From NCBI GenBank assembly GCA_963729445.1, contig CAVSNU010000005.1:992001-1056000 (forward strand): a DNA stretch of 64,000 bases, written 5' to 3'. Shown here one piece after another: positions 54,287 through 63,380 of the stretch. Positions within the stretch are counted from its first letter, which is position 1. Each line of letters begins with the position of its first letter. The notes under the pieces are model-generated. The model ran no database searches, was not told the DNA's origin, and was given only the letters and a program-made list of their open reading frames with translations. This stretch comes from JACCZH01 sp963729445 (lineage in GTDB: Bacteria; Chloroflexota; Chloroflexia; Thermomicrobiales; CFX8). Position numbers and translations under genes: made by a program.

Positions 54287-55537
54287 ATGCGCAGACAGAA
54301 GATGCAGTCGTACGTGACCGTTTTCGCGCTTGTATTGTCGTTGGTTCTGGCGAGCTGTTCGGCTTTTGGAGGTGACGATGATTCGGGAGATGCTACGCCG
54401 ACTGGAGAAGCTTCAACTGTCGCGACTGAATCTAGCGGACAGGTTGTTCCCCAAGTCGCCACCAGCCCAGCGCAGACGCCGGCGGACGAAAGTGACACGG
54501 CGACCCCAGACGAGACTTCTGAGCCGGAGGAAACGTCCGAGACTGCGAGTACCCCGTCCCCGGAAGCCACCGCGGACAGTGGCGAGGAGGACTCGGTTGA
54601 ATTAGCTACCGCGGTTGAGGAGGTAACCGCGATGGTGAGGCCGGCCGTGGTGTTCATTGCCGTGAGGCAGATCGCCCCGAACCAGTTCGGCCAGCCTCAA
54701 GAGCAGGAAGGTGTGGGCTCTGGCGTCATATTCGATCAGGAGGGACACATCCTGACGAATAATCACGTCGTCGAGGGCGCTGACCAGATCACCGTCATCC
54801 TGCCGGATAGCAACCAAACATTTACTGCCGAGCTGCTGGGACGTTCGCCAACCAGAGACCTGGCGCTCATCCAGATTCAGGGAGAAGATCTGCCCACAGC
54901 CCCACTGGGTGACAGCGAGGCTCTTCGCGTTGGCCAGTGGGTGGTGGCCATTGGTAACGCACTCGGATTGGAGGGCGGGCCGACAGTTACCGCGGGTGTT
55001 GTAAGTGCGCTGGACAGAACGCTTCGCCCGGCGCCGGAAGCTCCGGCTATGGAGAATTTGATCCAGATTGACGCGGCTATTAATCCGGGTAACTCGGGCG
55101 GACCGCTCGTGAATCTGGCGGGCGAGGTCGTGGGCATCAATACCGCGACCATCCAGGGCGCACAAGATATCGGGTTCGCGGTCTCGATGACCGACGCCCG
55201 CGATGTTATTAACCAGATCCTGAATGGCCAACCACAAGCCGCCCTTGGAGTCGTTGGCGCAACGGTGACACCAGCCATTGCCGCACTCTACGGCCTGCCG
55301 GTTCAACAAGGCGTCTTGGTTGTCGATATCGAGCCAGACAGCGGTGCCGAGGCCGCCGGATTGCAGCGAGGTGACATCATTGTGGCGTTTGACGGTCAAC
55401 CGATTGCGACCGCTCAGGATCTGAGCAACGCCGTCCGGGAGCACGCCCCGGGAGATACCGTGACCCTCACTATAAACCGAGCCGGACAGGTACAAGATGT
55501 CGAGGTGACGCTCGGTGAGAGCACGATCGTCCAGTAG
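54287..55537 (+). CDS. HtrA/DegP-like serine protease lipoprotein
   Basis: The 416-residue precursor has a signal peptide ending in a lipobox (LVLASC, Cys24), then about 80 residues rich in Thr, Glu, Pro and Ser that should form a flexible tether. The protease domain shows His160 (TNNHVVEG), Asp191 (TRDLALIQI) and Ser270 (NPGNSGGPL), and a PDZ domain follows (about 315-410, GVLVVDIEPDSGAEAAGLQR). It should degrade misfolded proteins outside the membrane. The ATG at 54287 gives a proper signal peptide; upstream in-frame starts do not. Confidence 0.92.
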   Translation: MRRQKMQSYVTVFALVLSLVLASCSAFGGDDDSGDATPTGEASTVATESSGQVVPQVATSPAQTPADESDTATPDETSEPEETSETASTPSPEATADSGEEDSVELATAVEEVTAMVRPAVVFIAVRQIAPNQFGQPQEQEGVGSGVIFDQEGHILTNNHVVEGADQITVILPDSNQTFTAELLGRSPTRDLALIQIQGEDLPTAPLGDSEALRVGQWVVAIGNALGLEGGPTVTAGVVSALDRTLRPAPEAPAMENLIQIDAAINPGNSGGPLVNLAGEVVGINTATIQGAQDIGFAVSMTDARDVINQILNGQPQAALGVVGATVTPAIAALYGLPVQQGVLVVDIEPDSGAEAAGLQRGDIIVAFDGQPIATAQDLSNAVREHAPGDTVTLTINRAGQVQDVEVTLGESTIVQ

Positions 55538-55768
55538 CGCTTCTGCAGCGTGACACCACCGTGCTGGCAAGTTGATGGCTGGCTGACCGGGTGCCGAAGA
55601 TTCACTTCAGCACTCCGTCAGCCGGTTTCCATGTCGGGCAGCAGAAATTGCAGTATTCTGTATCAATCTACCGGATTGGCCGATCGTGGGGTAGTATGAC
55701 CTGGGCCAGGTTCCATTTGGCTCGTGTGGGCGTTGGGTGTCGCAACCAATGAGTGGTCGTGTAAGTAC

Positions 55769-56431
55769 ATGGAACGATTCGCAGAGACAGATGTGTCGGT
55801 GGAAGAGATTCGTGAAGGCTATATCTACGGTAGATTGTCCGAACGCGAGCTTGACCCAGACCCGTTCAAGCAGTTTGGACACTGGTTCCAGGAGGCACAC
55901 GATGCCGGGGTGTATCTACCCGACGCCATGACCCTCGCGACGGTCGACGCAGAGGGGCGACCATCAGCACGAATCGTTGGTCTGCGTGGATTCGACCGGC
56001 GTGGCCTGGTCTTCTACACCAATTATGAGAGTCAAAAAGCACGCGAGATCATCGGCAACCCACACGTTGCGATGGTCTTCCACTGGGAAGAGCAAGGCAG
56101 GCAAGTACGCGTCACGGGCACGGCGTCGAAGATGACGGTTGAAGAGTCGGCTGAGTACTTCCATACTCGTGACCGCGAGAGTCAGCTAGCGGCCTGGGCG
56201 TCGGACCAGAGCCGGCCTATCGAAAACCGCGCTGCCCTGGAGCGCAAGCTGCGCGACCATACCGACCGTTTTGAGGGTGAGCCGGTACCGTTGCCGGCTA
56301 ACTGGGGCGGTTTTCGCATCGTGCCAGACAGCTTTGAGTTCTGGCAAGGGCGCGAGTTTCGTCTTCACGATCGGTTCAGGTACACGCTGCAAGCGGATGA
56401 TACCTGGCGCGTCGAGCGACTGTCTCCATAG
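55769..56431 (+). CDS. pdxH: pyridoxamine 5'-phosphate oxidase
   Basis: PdxH oxidises pyridoxamine or pyridoxine phosphate to PLP with FMN. The 220-residue protein shows LDPDPFKQFGHWFQEA-like residues near 25, PSARIVGLRGFDRRGLVFYTNY (FMN phosphate site), RQVRVTGTASKM, ESQLAAWASDQSRPI and the C-terminal signature EFWQGREFRLHDR. The G in VGLRGFD replaces the more common L. The ATG at 55769 is used; a GTG at 55724 is possible. PLP supply suits the several PLP enzymes in the window. Confidence 0.93.
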   Translation: MERFAETDVSVEEIREGYIYGRLSERELDPDPFKQFGHWFQEAHDAGVYLPDAMTLATVDAEGRPSARIVGLRGFDRRGLVFYTNYESQKAREIIGNPHVAMVFHWEEQGRQVRVTGTASKMTVEESAEYFHTRDRESQLAAWASDQSRPIENRAALERKLRDHTDRFEGEPVPLPANWGGFRIVPDSFEFWQGREFRLHDRFRYTLQADDTWRVERLSP

Positions 56432-56484
56432 GATCACGGGTAGCATTCCTTGGTTTGAATGCCACCTCGTACGATCGACATCGC

Positions 56485-57129
56485 TCAGGATCCGCTGGCG
56501 CGGCGCGCGCGGGCAACCGCGGTCCAGCGCTCCAGGAAACGCATTGCCTGGTCCGCAAGGATTGCCAGGGCCGTCACGGCGATCGTTCCGGCCAGGATCA
56601 TCGATGCGTTGTTGCGTGAGATGCCCTGGAAGAGTAGTGAGCCGAGCCCACCGGCATTGATCCAGGCAGTGATTGTCGCCAGGCTGATCGTCGTGACCAG
56701 CGCAATACGTATGCCGGCCAGGATCACCGGGAACGCCAGCGGCATCTGCACTCTGGCAAAGACTTGCCAGCGAGTCATGCCGACACCGCGGGCCACCTCC
56801 AGCACCGAATCGTCCACACCGCGCAACCCGGCGACGATGTTGCGAACGAGGAACACCTGGGAGTAGACCGCCAGCGTAATGATGGCGGTCGTATCACCGA
56901 TACCCGTCCATGGAATCAGGATCGCCAGGAGCGCGAGGCTTGGGACAGCGTAGACCGCACCCAGTCCACCAAGAACCGGCACCTCGGATTTCCGGTAGTG
57001 AGCTACAAACACGCCGAGTGGCATCGCGACGAGCAAAGCGACGAAGAGTGCCGCCAGCACGAGCTGAATATGTTCGAGCGAGAGTTCCCAGACCTGGTCG
57101 CTATTCTCGAATAGATAGTCCAGACTCAT
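56485..57129 (-). CDS. osmoprotectant ABC transporter permease, OpuB/YehW type
   Basis: The 214-residue permease has about six membrane segments and the EAA-type loop (VARGVGMTRWQVFARVQMPLAFPVILAGIR). It resembles the permeases for glycine betaine, choline or carnitine. Its start overlaps the ATPase stop by four bases (ATGA). With the gene at 59201 it gives two different permeases flanking the binding protein and ATPase, as in OpuB/OpuC and Yeh systems. Confidence 0.92.
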   Translation of the reverse strand: MSLDYLFENSDQVWELSLEHIQLVLAALFVALLVAMPLGVFVAHYRKSEVPVLGGLGAVYAVPSLALLAILIPWTGIGDTTAIITLAVYSQVFLVRNIVAGLRGVDDSVLEVARGVGMTRWQVFARVQMPLAFPVILAGIRIALVTTISLATITAWINAGGLGSLLFQGISRNNASMILAGTIAVTALAILADQAMRFLERWTAVARARRASGS

Positions 57130-58055
57130 GAGCGCACCAGCCCGGTGTTGTCGGAGTGTTCATGGGTTCTCGCGCTCACCGCGTGAATGGCCGCGAGATC
57201 AATCCATCCCACCGGGTCATTCCGTTCGTCGATGACTGCGAGCCGTTCGACGCCACTCTCCAACAGCACGCTGAGCGCGGTCCTCAGGTCGGTAGTCGCG
57301 TTCACCACCGGGCCGTCCAGAGGACGCCCGTCGTCAGGCTGGAGCGCTGCACGAGCCGGGATGAGGCTGAGCCGTCGGAGTACATCGCCAGCCCCAACGA
57401 GATCCGCGACGGATTCGTCCGCCGGGTTCACCATAATTTTCAACGGCTCGTCATATTGAACGACCTTGCCCTCGCGCATGACCACGATGAGGTCAGCCAG
57501 TCGCACCGCTTCCTCTACATCGTGCGTGACAAAGAGCACCGTCTGTCCGAGGTGACGATGGATCTCCCGCAGCTCGTCCTGCAGGCGGGTACGAGTGATG
57601 GCGTCAAGTGCTCCGAAGGGTTCGTCCATCAGGAGCGTCGTTGGATACGCGGCCAGGGCGCGCGCCAACCCAACCCGTTGCTGTTGTCCCCCGGAAAGCT
57701 GTCCCGGATAGCGCCGGCGGTACTCCGTGGGTGGAAGACCAACCATGTTGAGGAGCTCATCCACCCGCTGGGAGATCCGTCGCTTGTCCCATTTGAGTAG
57801 CCTGGGAACGACGGCGACGTTGTCCTCGATGCGCATGTGCGGAAAGAGCCCGGTTTGCTGAATGACGTAGCCGATACGCCGGCGGAGCTCTGGCGCCTTA
57901 AAGCTGCCGACCTTCTGCCCATCCAGCAGAATGTCGCCATCTGTGGGCTCGTAGAGGCGATTGACCATTTTGAGCAGGGTCGTCTTACCGCAGCCAGAGG
58001 GACCAAGCAGCACGACGAGCTTCCCCGGCTCGATGTCCAGCCAGACGCTGTCCAC
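57126..58055 (-). CDS. osmoprotectant ABC transporter ATPase with CBS-like tail
   Basis: The protein has Walker A GPSGCGKTT, signature LSGGQQQRV, Walker B LLMDEPFGALD and H-loop VTHDVEEA, then a CBS-like segment (about 240-290) that senses ionic strength in OpuA-type systems. The GTG at 58055 would lose the first strand: the frame remains open and family-like upstream (SIQFKGVTLVYPGATRPAV, to 58148) but has no ATG, GTG or TTG there. An ATG at 58117 is one frame off. The true start is either non-canonical or hidden by a frameshift. Confidence 0.85.
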   Translation of the reverse strand: MDSVWLDIEPGKLVVLLGPSGCGKTTLLKMVNRLYEPTDGDILLDGQKVGSFKAPELRRRIGYVIQQTGLFPHMRIEDNVAVVPRLLKWDKRRISQRVDELLNMVGLPPTEYRRRYPGQLSGGQQQRVGLARALAAYPTTLLMDEPFGALDAITRTRLQDELREIHRHLGQTVLFVTHDVEEAVRLADLIVVMREGKVVQYDEPLKIMVNPADESVADLVGAGDVLRRLSLIPARAALQPDDGRPLDGPVVNATTDLRTALSVLLESGVERLAVIDERNDPVGWIDLAAIHAVSARTHEHSDNTGLVRS

Positions 58056-58212
58056 AGCCGGGCGAGTGGCGCCCGGATAGACCAGGGTGACCCCTTTGAA
58101 CTGGATGGAGCTCGCATTTTTGCTCTGGCTGTCTGGTGCCTCTATGGCTTACCTGCCCTCGCTATCTCTGTGCGACTATCTACCGGCAATTCTTATGTGC
58201 CGGATGCCGAAC

Positions 58213-59145
58213 TTATTCGTCGATCAACCCGTTCTCAACCAGGAAGTCGTGAGCAACGTCCACCGGGTCGCGCTTATCCGGTCCATCGACCATCCAGTTA
58301 AGATCGGTCATAACCTCGCTCGTGAGCAGCGGCTGGACCTCGTTCAGAATGTCTCGTAGTTCGGGGTTGGCGTCCAGCGTCTCCTGACGAACCACCGGGG
58401 CCACGTGATATGGCGGCCAGAGCCCCTTGTCGTCCTCGAGCACCACCAGATCGTAGCCCCCAATCTCGCCGTCGGTGCCGAACACCTGCACCACGTCGGC
58501 ATCGCCTTCGAGAAATGCCTGATATTTGATCCCAGGGGCAAAGGTGGTGAACTCCGCAAGCTCGAAGTCCCCGTAGACGCGTTTAAGTCCTAACAAGCCG
58601 TCTTCGCGTTCCTCAAAATCAGGCACGGCGGCAAGTCTAATTTGGTCTGCCATCTCAACCATCTGAGAAATCGTCGTTAGACTGTGTGCTTCGGAGAACT
58701 CGCGAGAGGTCGCCAGCGCGTTCGCATTGTTCATGGGCGCCTGGTCGAGCCAGATCAGCTCGAACTGGTCGGCGTAGGCTTCTGAGACGACGCGATAGAC
58801 CTCCTCCGGGTCCGACATCGTCTCCATCCCCAGGATCGCCAACAGCGCTGTTCCGGTGTACTCCGGATAGAGGTCGATCTCGTCGTTGACCAGCGCCTGG
58901 TGGGCGATTTCTGTCCCGCCCAGGTTCAGGCTACGTTCGACGTTGAAGTCGTTCGCCTCGAGCAGCTGGGCGTACATTTCTCCGAGAATGAGCGCCTCCG
59001 TGAAGTCTTTGGAGCCGACGGTGACCGTATCGCCCCCATCGTCACCACCCATCGGGCCACACGCTACGAGGAGAGCCGGAATCAAGAGCAGCAGTGCGAG
59101 AGGCCCGAATGACCACTTTAGTTTCAAAACAGTTTCCTTTCGCAT
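58213..59145 (-). CDS. osmoprotectant-binding lipoprotein, OpuCC/OsmF-like
   Basis: The 310-residue precursor has a signal peptide with a lipobox (PALLVACG). The mature part has TVTVGSKDFTEALILGEMYAQLL, LGGTEIAHQALVNDEIDLYPEYTGTALL and a C-terminal half of the same glycine-betaine-binding type. It captures a quaternary amine outside the cell for the adjacent permeases. ATG 59145 is used; starts at 59184 and a TTG downstream are alternatives. The palindrome GTCACA-TC-TGTGAC lies just upstream of this ATG. Confidence 0.9.
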   Translation of the reverse strand: MRKETVLKLKWSFGPLALLLLIPALLVACGPMGGDDGGDTVTVGSKDFTEALILGEMYAQLLEANDFNVERSLNLGGTEIAHQALVNDEIDLYPEYTGTALLAILGMETMSDPEEVYRVVSEAYADQFELIWLDQAPMNNANALATSREFSEAHSLTTISQMVEMADQIRLAAVPDFEEREDGLLGLKRVYGDFELAEFTTFAPGIKYQAFLEGDADVVQVFGTDGEIGGYDLVVLEDDKGLWPPYHVAPVVRQETLDANPELRDILNEVQPLLTSEVMTDLNWMVDGPDKRDPVDVAHDFLVENGLIDE

Positions 59146-59200
59146 ATGGTCACAGATGTGACATCTCCTTAACGGTAAACGCATGCATTGGCAGCTCGGA

Positions 59201-59842
59201 TTACGTTGCCGGGGGCGTCACCAGTCGTTCTACACCGGTAAGTATCGCCTCTGCCGTCAGCGCCAGCACGATCACCGGTATAGCGCCCACCAGTAACAAC
59301 CGCGTGTCACCCAGGGTTAATCCTGAGAGGATGTATGTTCCCAGTCCGCCAGCGCCGATGAATGCTGCCAGGGTTGCACTGGCAACAACGTCAATTGTGG
59401 CGCTGCGGATGCCGGTAACAATGACTGGCAGGGACAGCGGGAAATGCACCCTGGTGAACACCTGGAGCCGATTCATGCCGAGGCCACGAGCGCTCTCCAA
59501 CACGAACGAGTTCACGTTCCGCATGGCTGCGTCGGTGTTCACAATCAACGGTGGGCCGGCCAGGATAGTGAGGGCAACCAGGGCCGGGCGAAATCCTGTG
59601 CCGAGCGCCGGTAGCATCAGGAAGAGTAACGCCAGACTCGGCACAACCCGAGCTGCGCCTACGAGTGCAACGAGCGGCGGTCCCATCTTGCGACTGCGCG
59701 AGGCGAGGATTCCCAGGGGGATAAATACGGCCATGGCGATGGAGAGGGCATACAGGCTCAACCGGACATGAACCCACAGATCGTCCAGGAACCGGTCCTG
59801 ATTCTCCGTGATGTATTGCAGCACGTCGCGGAGTAAGTCCAT
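59201..59842 (-). CDS. osmoprotectant ABC transporter permease, first gene of the operon
   Basis: This 213-residue permease resembles the one at 56485: about six membrane segments and the loop ARGLGMNRLQVFTRVHFPLSLPVIVTGIR. The substitution AARVVPSLALLFLMLP is typical of OpuBB/BD permeases. It opens a four-gene operon (permease, binding protein, ATPase, permease) on the minus strand. The gap to the binding protein is about 55 bases. Confidence 0.92.
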   Translation of the reverse strand: MDLLRDVLQYITENQDRFLDDLWVHVRLSLYALSIAMAVFIPLGILASRSRKMGPPLVALVGAARVVPSLALLFLMLPALGTGFRPALVALTILAGPPLIVNTDAAMRNVNSFVLESARGLGMNRLQVFTRVHFPLSLPVIVTGIRSATIDVVASATLAAFIGAGGLGTYILSGLTLGDTRLLLVGAIPVIVLALTAEAILTGVERLVTPPAT

Positions 59843-59979
59843 GCTCTACAGTATCTCCTCCGCCCGGCAGCTTCCTCTGGCTCCCAGAATAACAGATTAA
59901 GGCCGGTCCTCCGCGGTGGGTATGCTACCCTGCCCGCAGCATGAATTGGCAACGATAACACCACGGAGAAGTAAGCGGT

Positions 59980-61027
59980 ATGTTGAACGTCTTTATTACG
60001 TCGCCATTGGAGCCTGAACACGTCGAGCGGATGCGCGGCAGTTGCTCCGCAGCAGGTCAACGTCCTGTATGACCCGGACTTGCTCCCGCCGACGCGCTAC
60101 GTCGCAGACCACAACGGGGACCCCGCCTTCAAGCTCAATCCCGAGCAACAAGCACGCTGGGATCAGCACCTGGCCGCAGCCGACGTGCTCTGGGACTTCC
60201 CGAATATCCCGGTGGACGGTCCTAGCCTGCTGGACCGGGCGCCGAGACTGTGCTGGACGCAAACAACCAGTGCAGGAGTTGGTCCACGAGTCAAAGCTCT
60301 CGGACTCGATACCAGCGACGTTATTGTCACGACGGCAAGCGGCGTGCACGCGGAGCCTCTGGCCGAATTTGCGTTCATGGCGCTTCTCATCCATGTGAAG
60401 GAGCTGGCCCGCATCCAGAGCGACCAGGGAGCGAAGCGCTGGGAACGCTTCTGCTCGGACGAACTGTACGGTAAGACGCTAGCGATTGTCGGCCCAGGGC
60501 GCATCGGTCGCCAGGTAGCCAGCATCGGCAAAGCATTCGGAATGCGGGTGACGGCGATGGGCAGCCGAGGCGGCGATGAGCGCCGCGCCGAGCTAGGGGT
60601 CGACGCGCTCTACAGCCGCGAGGGACTTCACGACATGTTGGCCGAGGCAGATGCGGTTGTGTTGAGCTGCCCGCATACCCCTGAGACGGAAGGCATGATC
60701 GATGCCGGGGCGTTCGCAGCGATGAAAGAGGGTGTACTCTTCGTCAACATCGCCCGCGGGGCGGTCGTCGACGAGCAAGCGCTTGTGAGTGCGCTGCGCT
60801 CGGGGAAGGTGGCCTTTGCCGCGCTAGACGTGTTCGCGACCGAGCCCCTGCCGGCGGATAGCCCACTCTGGGAGATGTCGAATGTGCTGGTCAGCCCTCA
60901 CTCAGGCAGCACCGCCACTAGTGAGAACGGCAAGATTACCGATATCTTCTGCCACAATCTGCGCTGTTTCCTCGATGGCCGGTTCGACGAGATGCGCAAC
61001 GTGCTGGACAAGGCTCGCTTGTACTAG
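59980..61027 (+). pseudogene. D-2-hydroxyacid dehydrogenase, interrupted by a frameshift near its start
   Basis: ATG at 59980 behind CGGAGAAG starts MLNVFITSPLEPEHVERM, then leaves frame near 60035. The continuation AVAPQQVNVLYDPDLLPPTR is in the next frame and runs on to 61027. Restoring one base gives about 348 residues of a typical D-isomer-specific dehydrogenase: NAD motif IVGPGRIGRQVA, catalytic Arg in NIARGAVVDEQAL, Glu in ALDVFATEPL, His in VSPHSG. It is either recently inactivated or a sequence error. A start at ATG-like 60080 would lack the first strand of the substrate domain. Confidence 0.85.
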
Positions 61028-61075
61028 ACAGAATGGGACTAGCGCGCTCCAAGCACAGGATGTGGCGTTTATGTG

Positions 61076-61151
61076 CGTACGGGCGCAATTTATTGCGCCC
61101 TGCCTGAGTGCTCGGGACGTTCGAGAGGGCGCAATGAATTGCGCCCGTACG
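61076..61151. repeat. palindromic repeat family A, copy 6
   Basis: The arms start CGTACGGGCGCAATTTATTG and end CAATGAATTGCGCCCGTACG, with one unpaired position. The loop keeps CTGCC and GTTCGAGAG, similar to other copies in reversed order. It lies between convergent genes and could serve as a terminator. Confidence 0.9.
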
Positions 61152-61162
61152 AATTATCGTGA

Positions 61163-61471
61163 TCAGGCGAACATCACCAGTATGGTCAGGTCCTCGGTGA
61201 TCGACTCGAACCGGTGTCCGACACCTTTTTCAACGTAGATAACACTGCCAGCCGTGACTGGACGATCGGCGTAGCCGTCACACGAGAATGTAGCGTTGCC
61301 TGAGATCACGTAGTACACCTCATCCTGCGCGTGAGGCTGTTGCAAGTCCGTCGCGCCGGCCGCGAGCTTGTAGATTCCGGCGTTGAGCTCGGGAACTCTG
61401 AGGAACTCATGGTAGGCACGGCCCGCATCCTCGTGGTTCTGCAAGAGCTGAGCGAGCTCGAATGTTTGCAC
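61163..61471 (-). CDS. cupin-domain protein
   Basis: The 102-residue protein is one small beta-barrel cupin: PHAQDEVYYVISGNATF (metal ligands His and Glu) and GSVIYVEKGVGHRFESI (third His). Such proteins bind a metal and act as small-molecule enzymes or sensors. The start is set at a GTG behind GAGAGG; an in-frame extension to 61519 lacks family features. It is convergent with the hydroxyacid dehydrogenase. Confidence 0.82.
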   Translation of the reverse strand: MQTFELAQLLQNHEDAGRAYHEFLRVPELNAGIYKLAAGATDLQQPHAQDEVYYVISGNATFSCDGYADRPVTAGSVIYVEKGVGHRFESITEDLTILVMFA

Positions 61472-61638
61472 GTTGGACGCCTCTCGGTGTCGGCGGTGGT
61501 TAGAGCGGCAGCATAGCATGAGGTTGCGCGCGGTCTGTCGGTTGGGAACGATGGCGCCGCATGACTCGTGACGTTCCCGGCTCTCTCCTGACGTACAATC
61601 TGCTCACACGCTGCAGACGCACTTGAAAGAGGAGGCAA

Positions 61639-62037
61639 ATGGTAGAGTCCAAGACTCAAGCCCTCGACGTAATCCAGACGGACAAGGCGGCCGCGCCGAT
61701 TGGTCCCTATTCACAGGCGATCCGTGCCGGCGGCTTTGTGTTCGTGGCCGGTGAAAAGGGCATCGATCCACGGACAAACGCGATGGTTCCAGGTGGTGTA
61801 GCCGCGGAGACGCGCCAGACGCTGGAGAATGTCAAGAATATTCTCGAAGCGGCGGGCACGTCGATTGACCGGAGTGTCGCAACAACCGTCTACCTCACGA
61901 ACCTCGACGATTTCGCGACGATGAACGGCGTGTATGCCGAGTACTTCACCACCAATCCTCCCGGGCGCACCACTGTTGGTGTAACCTCGCTGCCTGCCGG
62001 CGCGCAGGTTGAGATTACGGTTACGGCTCTCGCGTAA
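61639..62037 (+). CDS. ridA: RidA family enamine/imine deaminase
   Basis: RidA hydrolyses reactive enamines released by PLP enzymes. The 132-residue protein has APIGPYSQAIRAGGFVFVAGE, ETRQTLENVKNILEAAG, TTVYLTNLDDFATMNGVYAEYF, PPGRTTVGV with the substrate-binding Arg, and LPAGAQVEITVTALA. AGAGGAGG gives a strong ribosome site. It fits an organism with the class III and class V PLP enzymes seen in this window. Subfamily specificity cannot be fixed. Confidence 0.9.
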   Translation: MVESKTQALDVIQTDKAAAPIGPYSQAIRAGGFVFVAGEKGIDPRTNAMVPGGVAAETRQTLENVKNILEAAGTSIDRSVATTVYLTNLDDFATMNGVYAEYFTTNPPGRTTVGVTSLPAGAQVEITVTALA

Positions 62038-62061
62038 GATGTCCTCCCGGGAAAGAGTGCG

Positions 62062-62349
62062 ATGCGTCCTATGTTGAGCGAGCCGGCCAGAGCAGTGTTG
62101 CGAACGATGGTTGCGTCTCACAACCAGCAGCCGCGGGGTAGATTTACCCTGTCGAAGGGCATCAGCCGGAGCGGAACATTTCGTGTGTCTCACCCTGAGT
62201 GCAATATCAGCGTCTTCCCGGATGTGATCGAGGAGCTAACCGCGCAGCGGTTTCTCGTGATCATTGCAGATGAGCCAGGTTTTCAGGTGCTGGAGATCAC
62301 GCTACGCGGTTTCGACTTCGATGCCCACATGGAACAACCAACGGTGTGA
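62062..62349 (+). CDS. small protein, possibly winged-helix
   Basis: The 95-residue protein is not recognised. Its pattern of an N-terminal helix (EPARAVLRTMVASHN), a second region (FPDVIEELTAQRFLVII) and a beta-strand end (GFQVLEITLRGFDFD) could be a winged helix. It overlaps the next gene by four bases (GTGA), so it is coupled with the HEXXH protein. The pairing of a small DNA-binding-like protein and a HEXXH peptidase resembles repressor/antirepressor pairs, but this is inference. Confidence 0.5.
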   Translation: MRPMLSEPARAVLRTMVASHNQQPRGRFTLSKGISRSGTFRVSHPECNISVFPDVIEELTAQRFLVIIADEPGFQVLEITLRGFDFDAHMEQPTV

Positions 62350-62795
62350 CGTTGAATCGACGCGAACGTCGCGAGCATGACGTCACCACTGAGATCGAAG
62401 GGCGCTACGCGCTTCAGGCGCTGGAACTGGTCCGCAAATATGGTGTGAGAGTTTGCTACTGGCGCAGCAACATGACCGGTATCGCCTGGATCGGAAACCC
62501 GGACCGGCCGATTGAAGCGCCGCACCCCAAATCTCCGATGAGTTTTGCCGTGCTGGCACACGAGGTGGGGCACCACGCGCTCGGACGGATTAGACCGCGC
62601 TGGCGAGAGGAGCAGCTTGCCTGGCAGTTTGCCCTGGATGCGATGAGACAGCACGGCGTCCCAGTAACGACACAAGTACACGACCGCTACGCGGCCTCGA
62701 TGCGCTACGCCCTGGCGAAGGCCCAGCGTCGAGGATTGAAGCAGATCCCCGTGGAATTGCTGCCCTTCGTCACTGACCCTGCCTCTTCCGACTGA
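62346..62795 (+). CDS. small HEXXH putative zinc peptidase
   Basis: The 149-residue protein starts at GTG in the upstream stop. It carries the zinc-peptidase motif His72-Glu73-Val-Gly-His76-His77 (LAHEVGHHALG) near the middle, then a basic helical C-terminal region with many Arg, Ala and Gln. The motif and size resemble IrrE/ImmA-type peptidases, though a clear third ligand is not seen. No signal or membrane segment is present. The stop overlaps the methyltransferase start by one base. Confidence 0.6.
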   Translation: MTLNRRERREHDVTTEIEGRYALQALELVRKYGVRVCYWRSNMTGIAWIGNPDRPIEAPHPKSPMSFAVLAHEVGHHALGRIRPRWREEQLAWQFALDAMRQHGVPVTTQVHDRYAASMRYALAKAQRRGLKQIPVELLPFVTDPASSD

Positions 62796-63331
62796 TGAAC
62801 CACGCGGACCATGTGAACCTGATCCGGGACGGCGTGCTGGGTGGAGGGAACGTCTGGGCGGATCTCGGCTCGGGCTCGGGGGCCTTCACGTCCGCTCTGG
62901 CAGATCTTCTGGGTTCCGGTGGGCATGTCTATGCCGTGGACCAGAATCCCCGCGTGTTGCGCGACCAGGGGAGCAGGTTACGGGACCAGTTTCCGGGAGC
63001 CCAGCTGTATCAGGTGGTTGCGGACTTCACCCAACCCCTGAGTCTACCCCTGCTGGATGGGGTCGTAGCTGCCAACTCGCTGCATTTCGTGCGTGACAAA
63101 GGCCATGTGCTCGGCCTGATTCATGAGGCGCTCGCACCCGGAGGACGGCTGGTTGTTGTGGAGTACAACACCGATCGGGGGAACCACTGGGTTCCGTCCC
63201 CGTTCTCGTACGAGACCTTTCTCTCCATGGTCAGCGACGCGGGATTCGTGGGGGCGCGCCTGCTCGCGGTGCGGCCGAGTAGATTCCTGGGCGAGATCTA
63301 CTCGGCCGTAGCGTTCCGGTCAGAAGCGTGA
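62795..63331 (+). CDS. class I SAM-dependent methyltransferase
   Basis: The 178-residue protein shows the SAM-binding loop VWADLGSGSGAFTSALADLL, the acidic residue after strand 2 (VYAVDQN), and strand 4 (LDGVVAANSLHFV), as in UbiE-like small methyltransferases. Its substrate is unknown. It is translationally coupled to the HEXXH gene (TGATG), giving three tightly linked genes. Confidence 0.88.
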   Translation: MNHADHVNLIRDGVLGGGNVWADLGSGSGAFTSALADLLGSGGHVYAVDQNPRVLRDQGSRLRDQFPGAQLYQVVADFTQPLSLPLLDGVVAANSLHFVRDKGHVLGLIHEALAPGGRLVVVEYNTDRGNHWVPSPFSYETFLSMVSDAGFVGARLLAVRPSRFLGEIYSAVAFRSEA

Positions 63332-63380
63332 CCCGACCCACAGGCTACATATCCCATATGCTCATCATAATGTTACCCGG

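Noticed and set aside
57629..58117. Frame starting with ATG 58117 as a separate gene
   Set aside because: It reads the ATPase gene out of frame; only its ATG is of interest as a possible displaced start.
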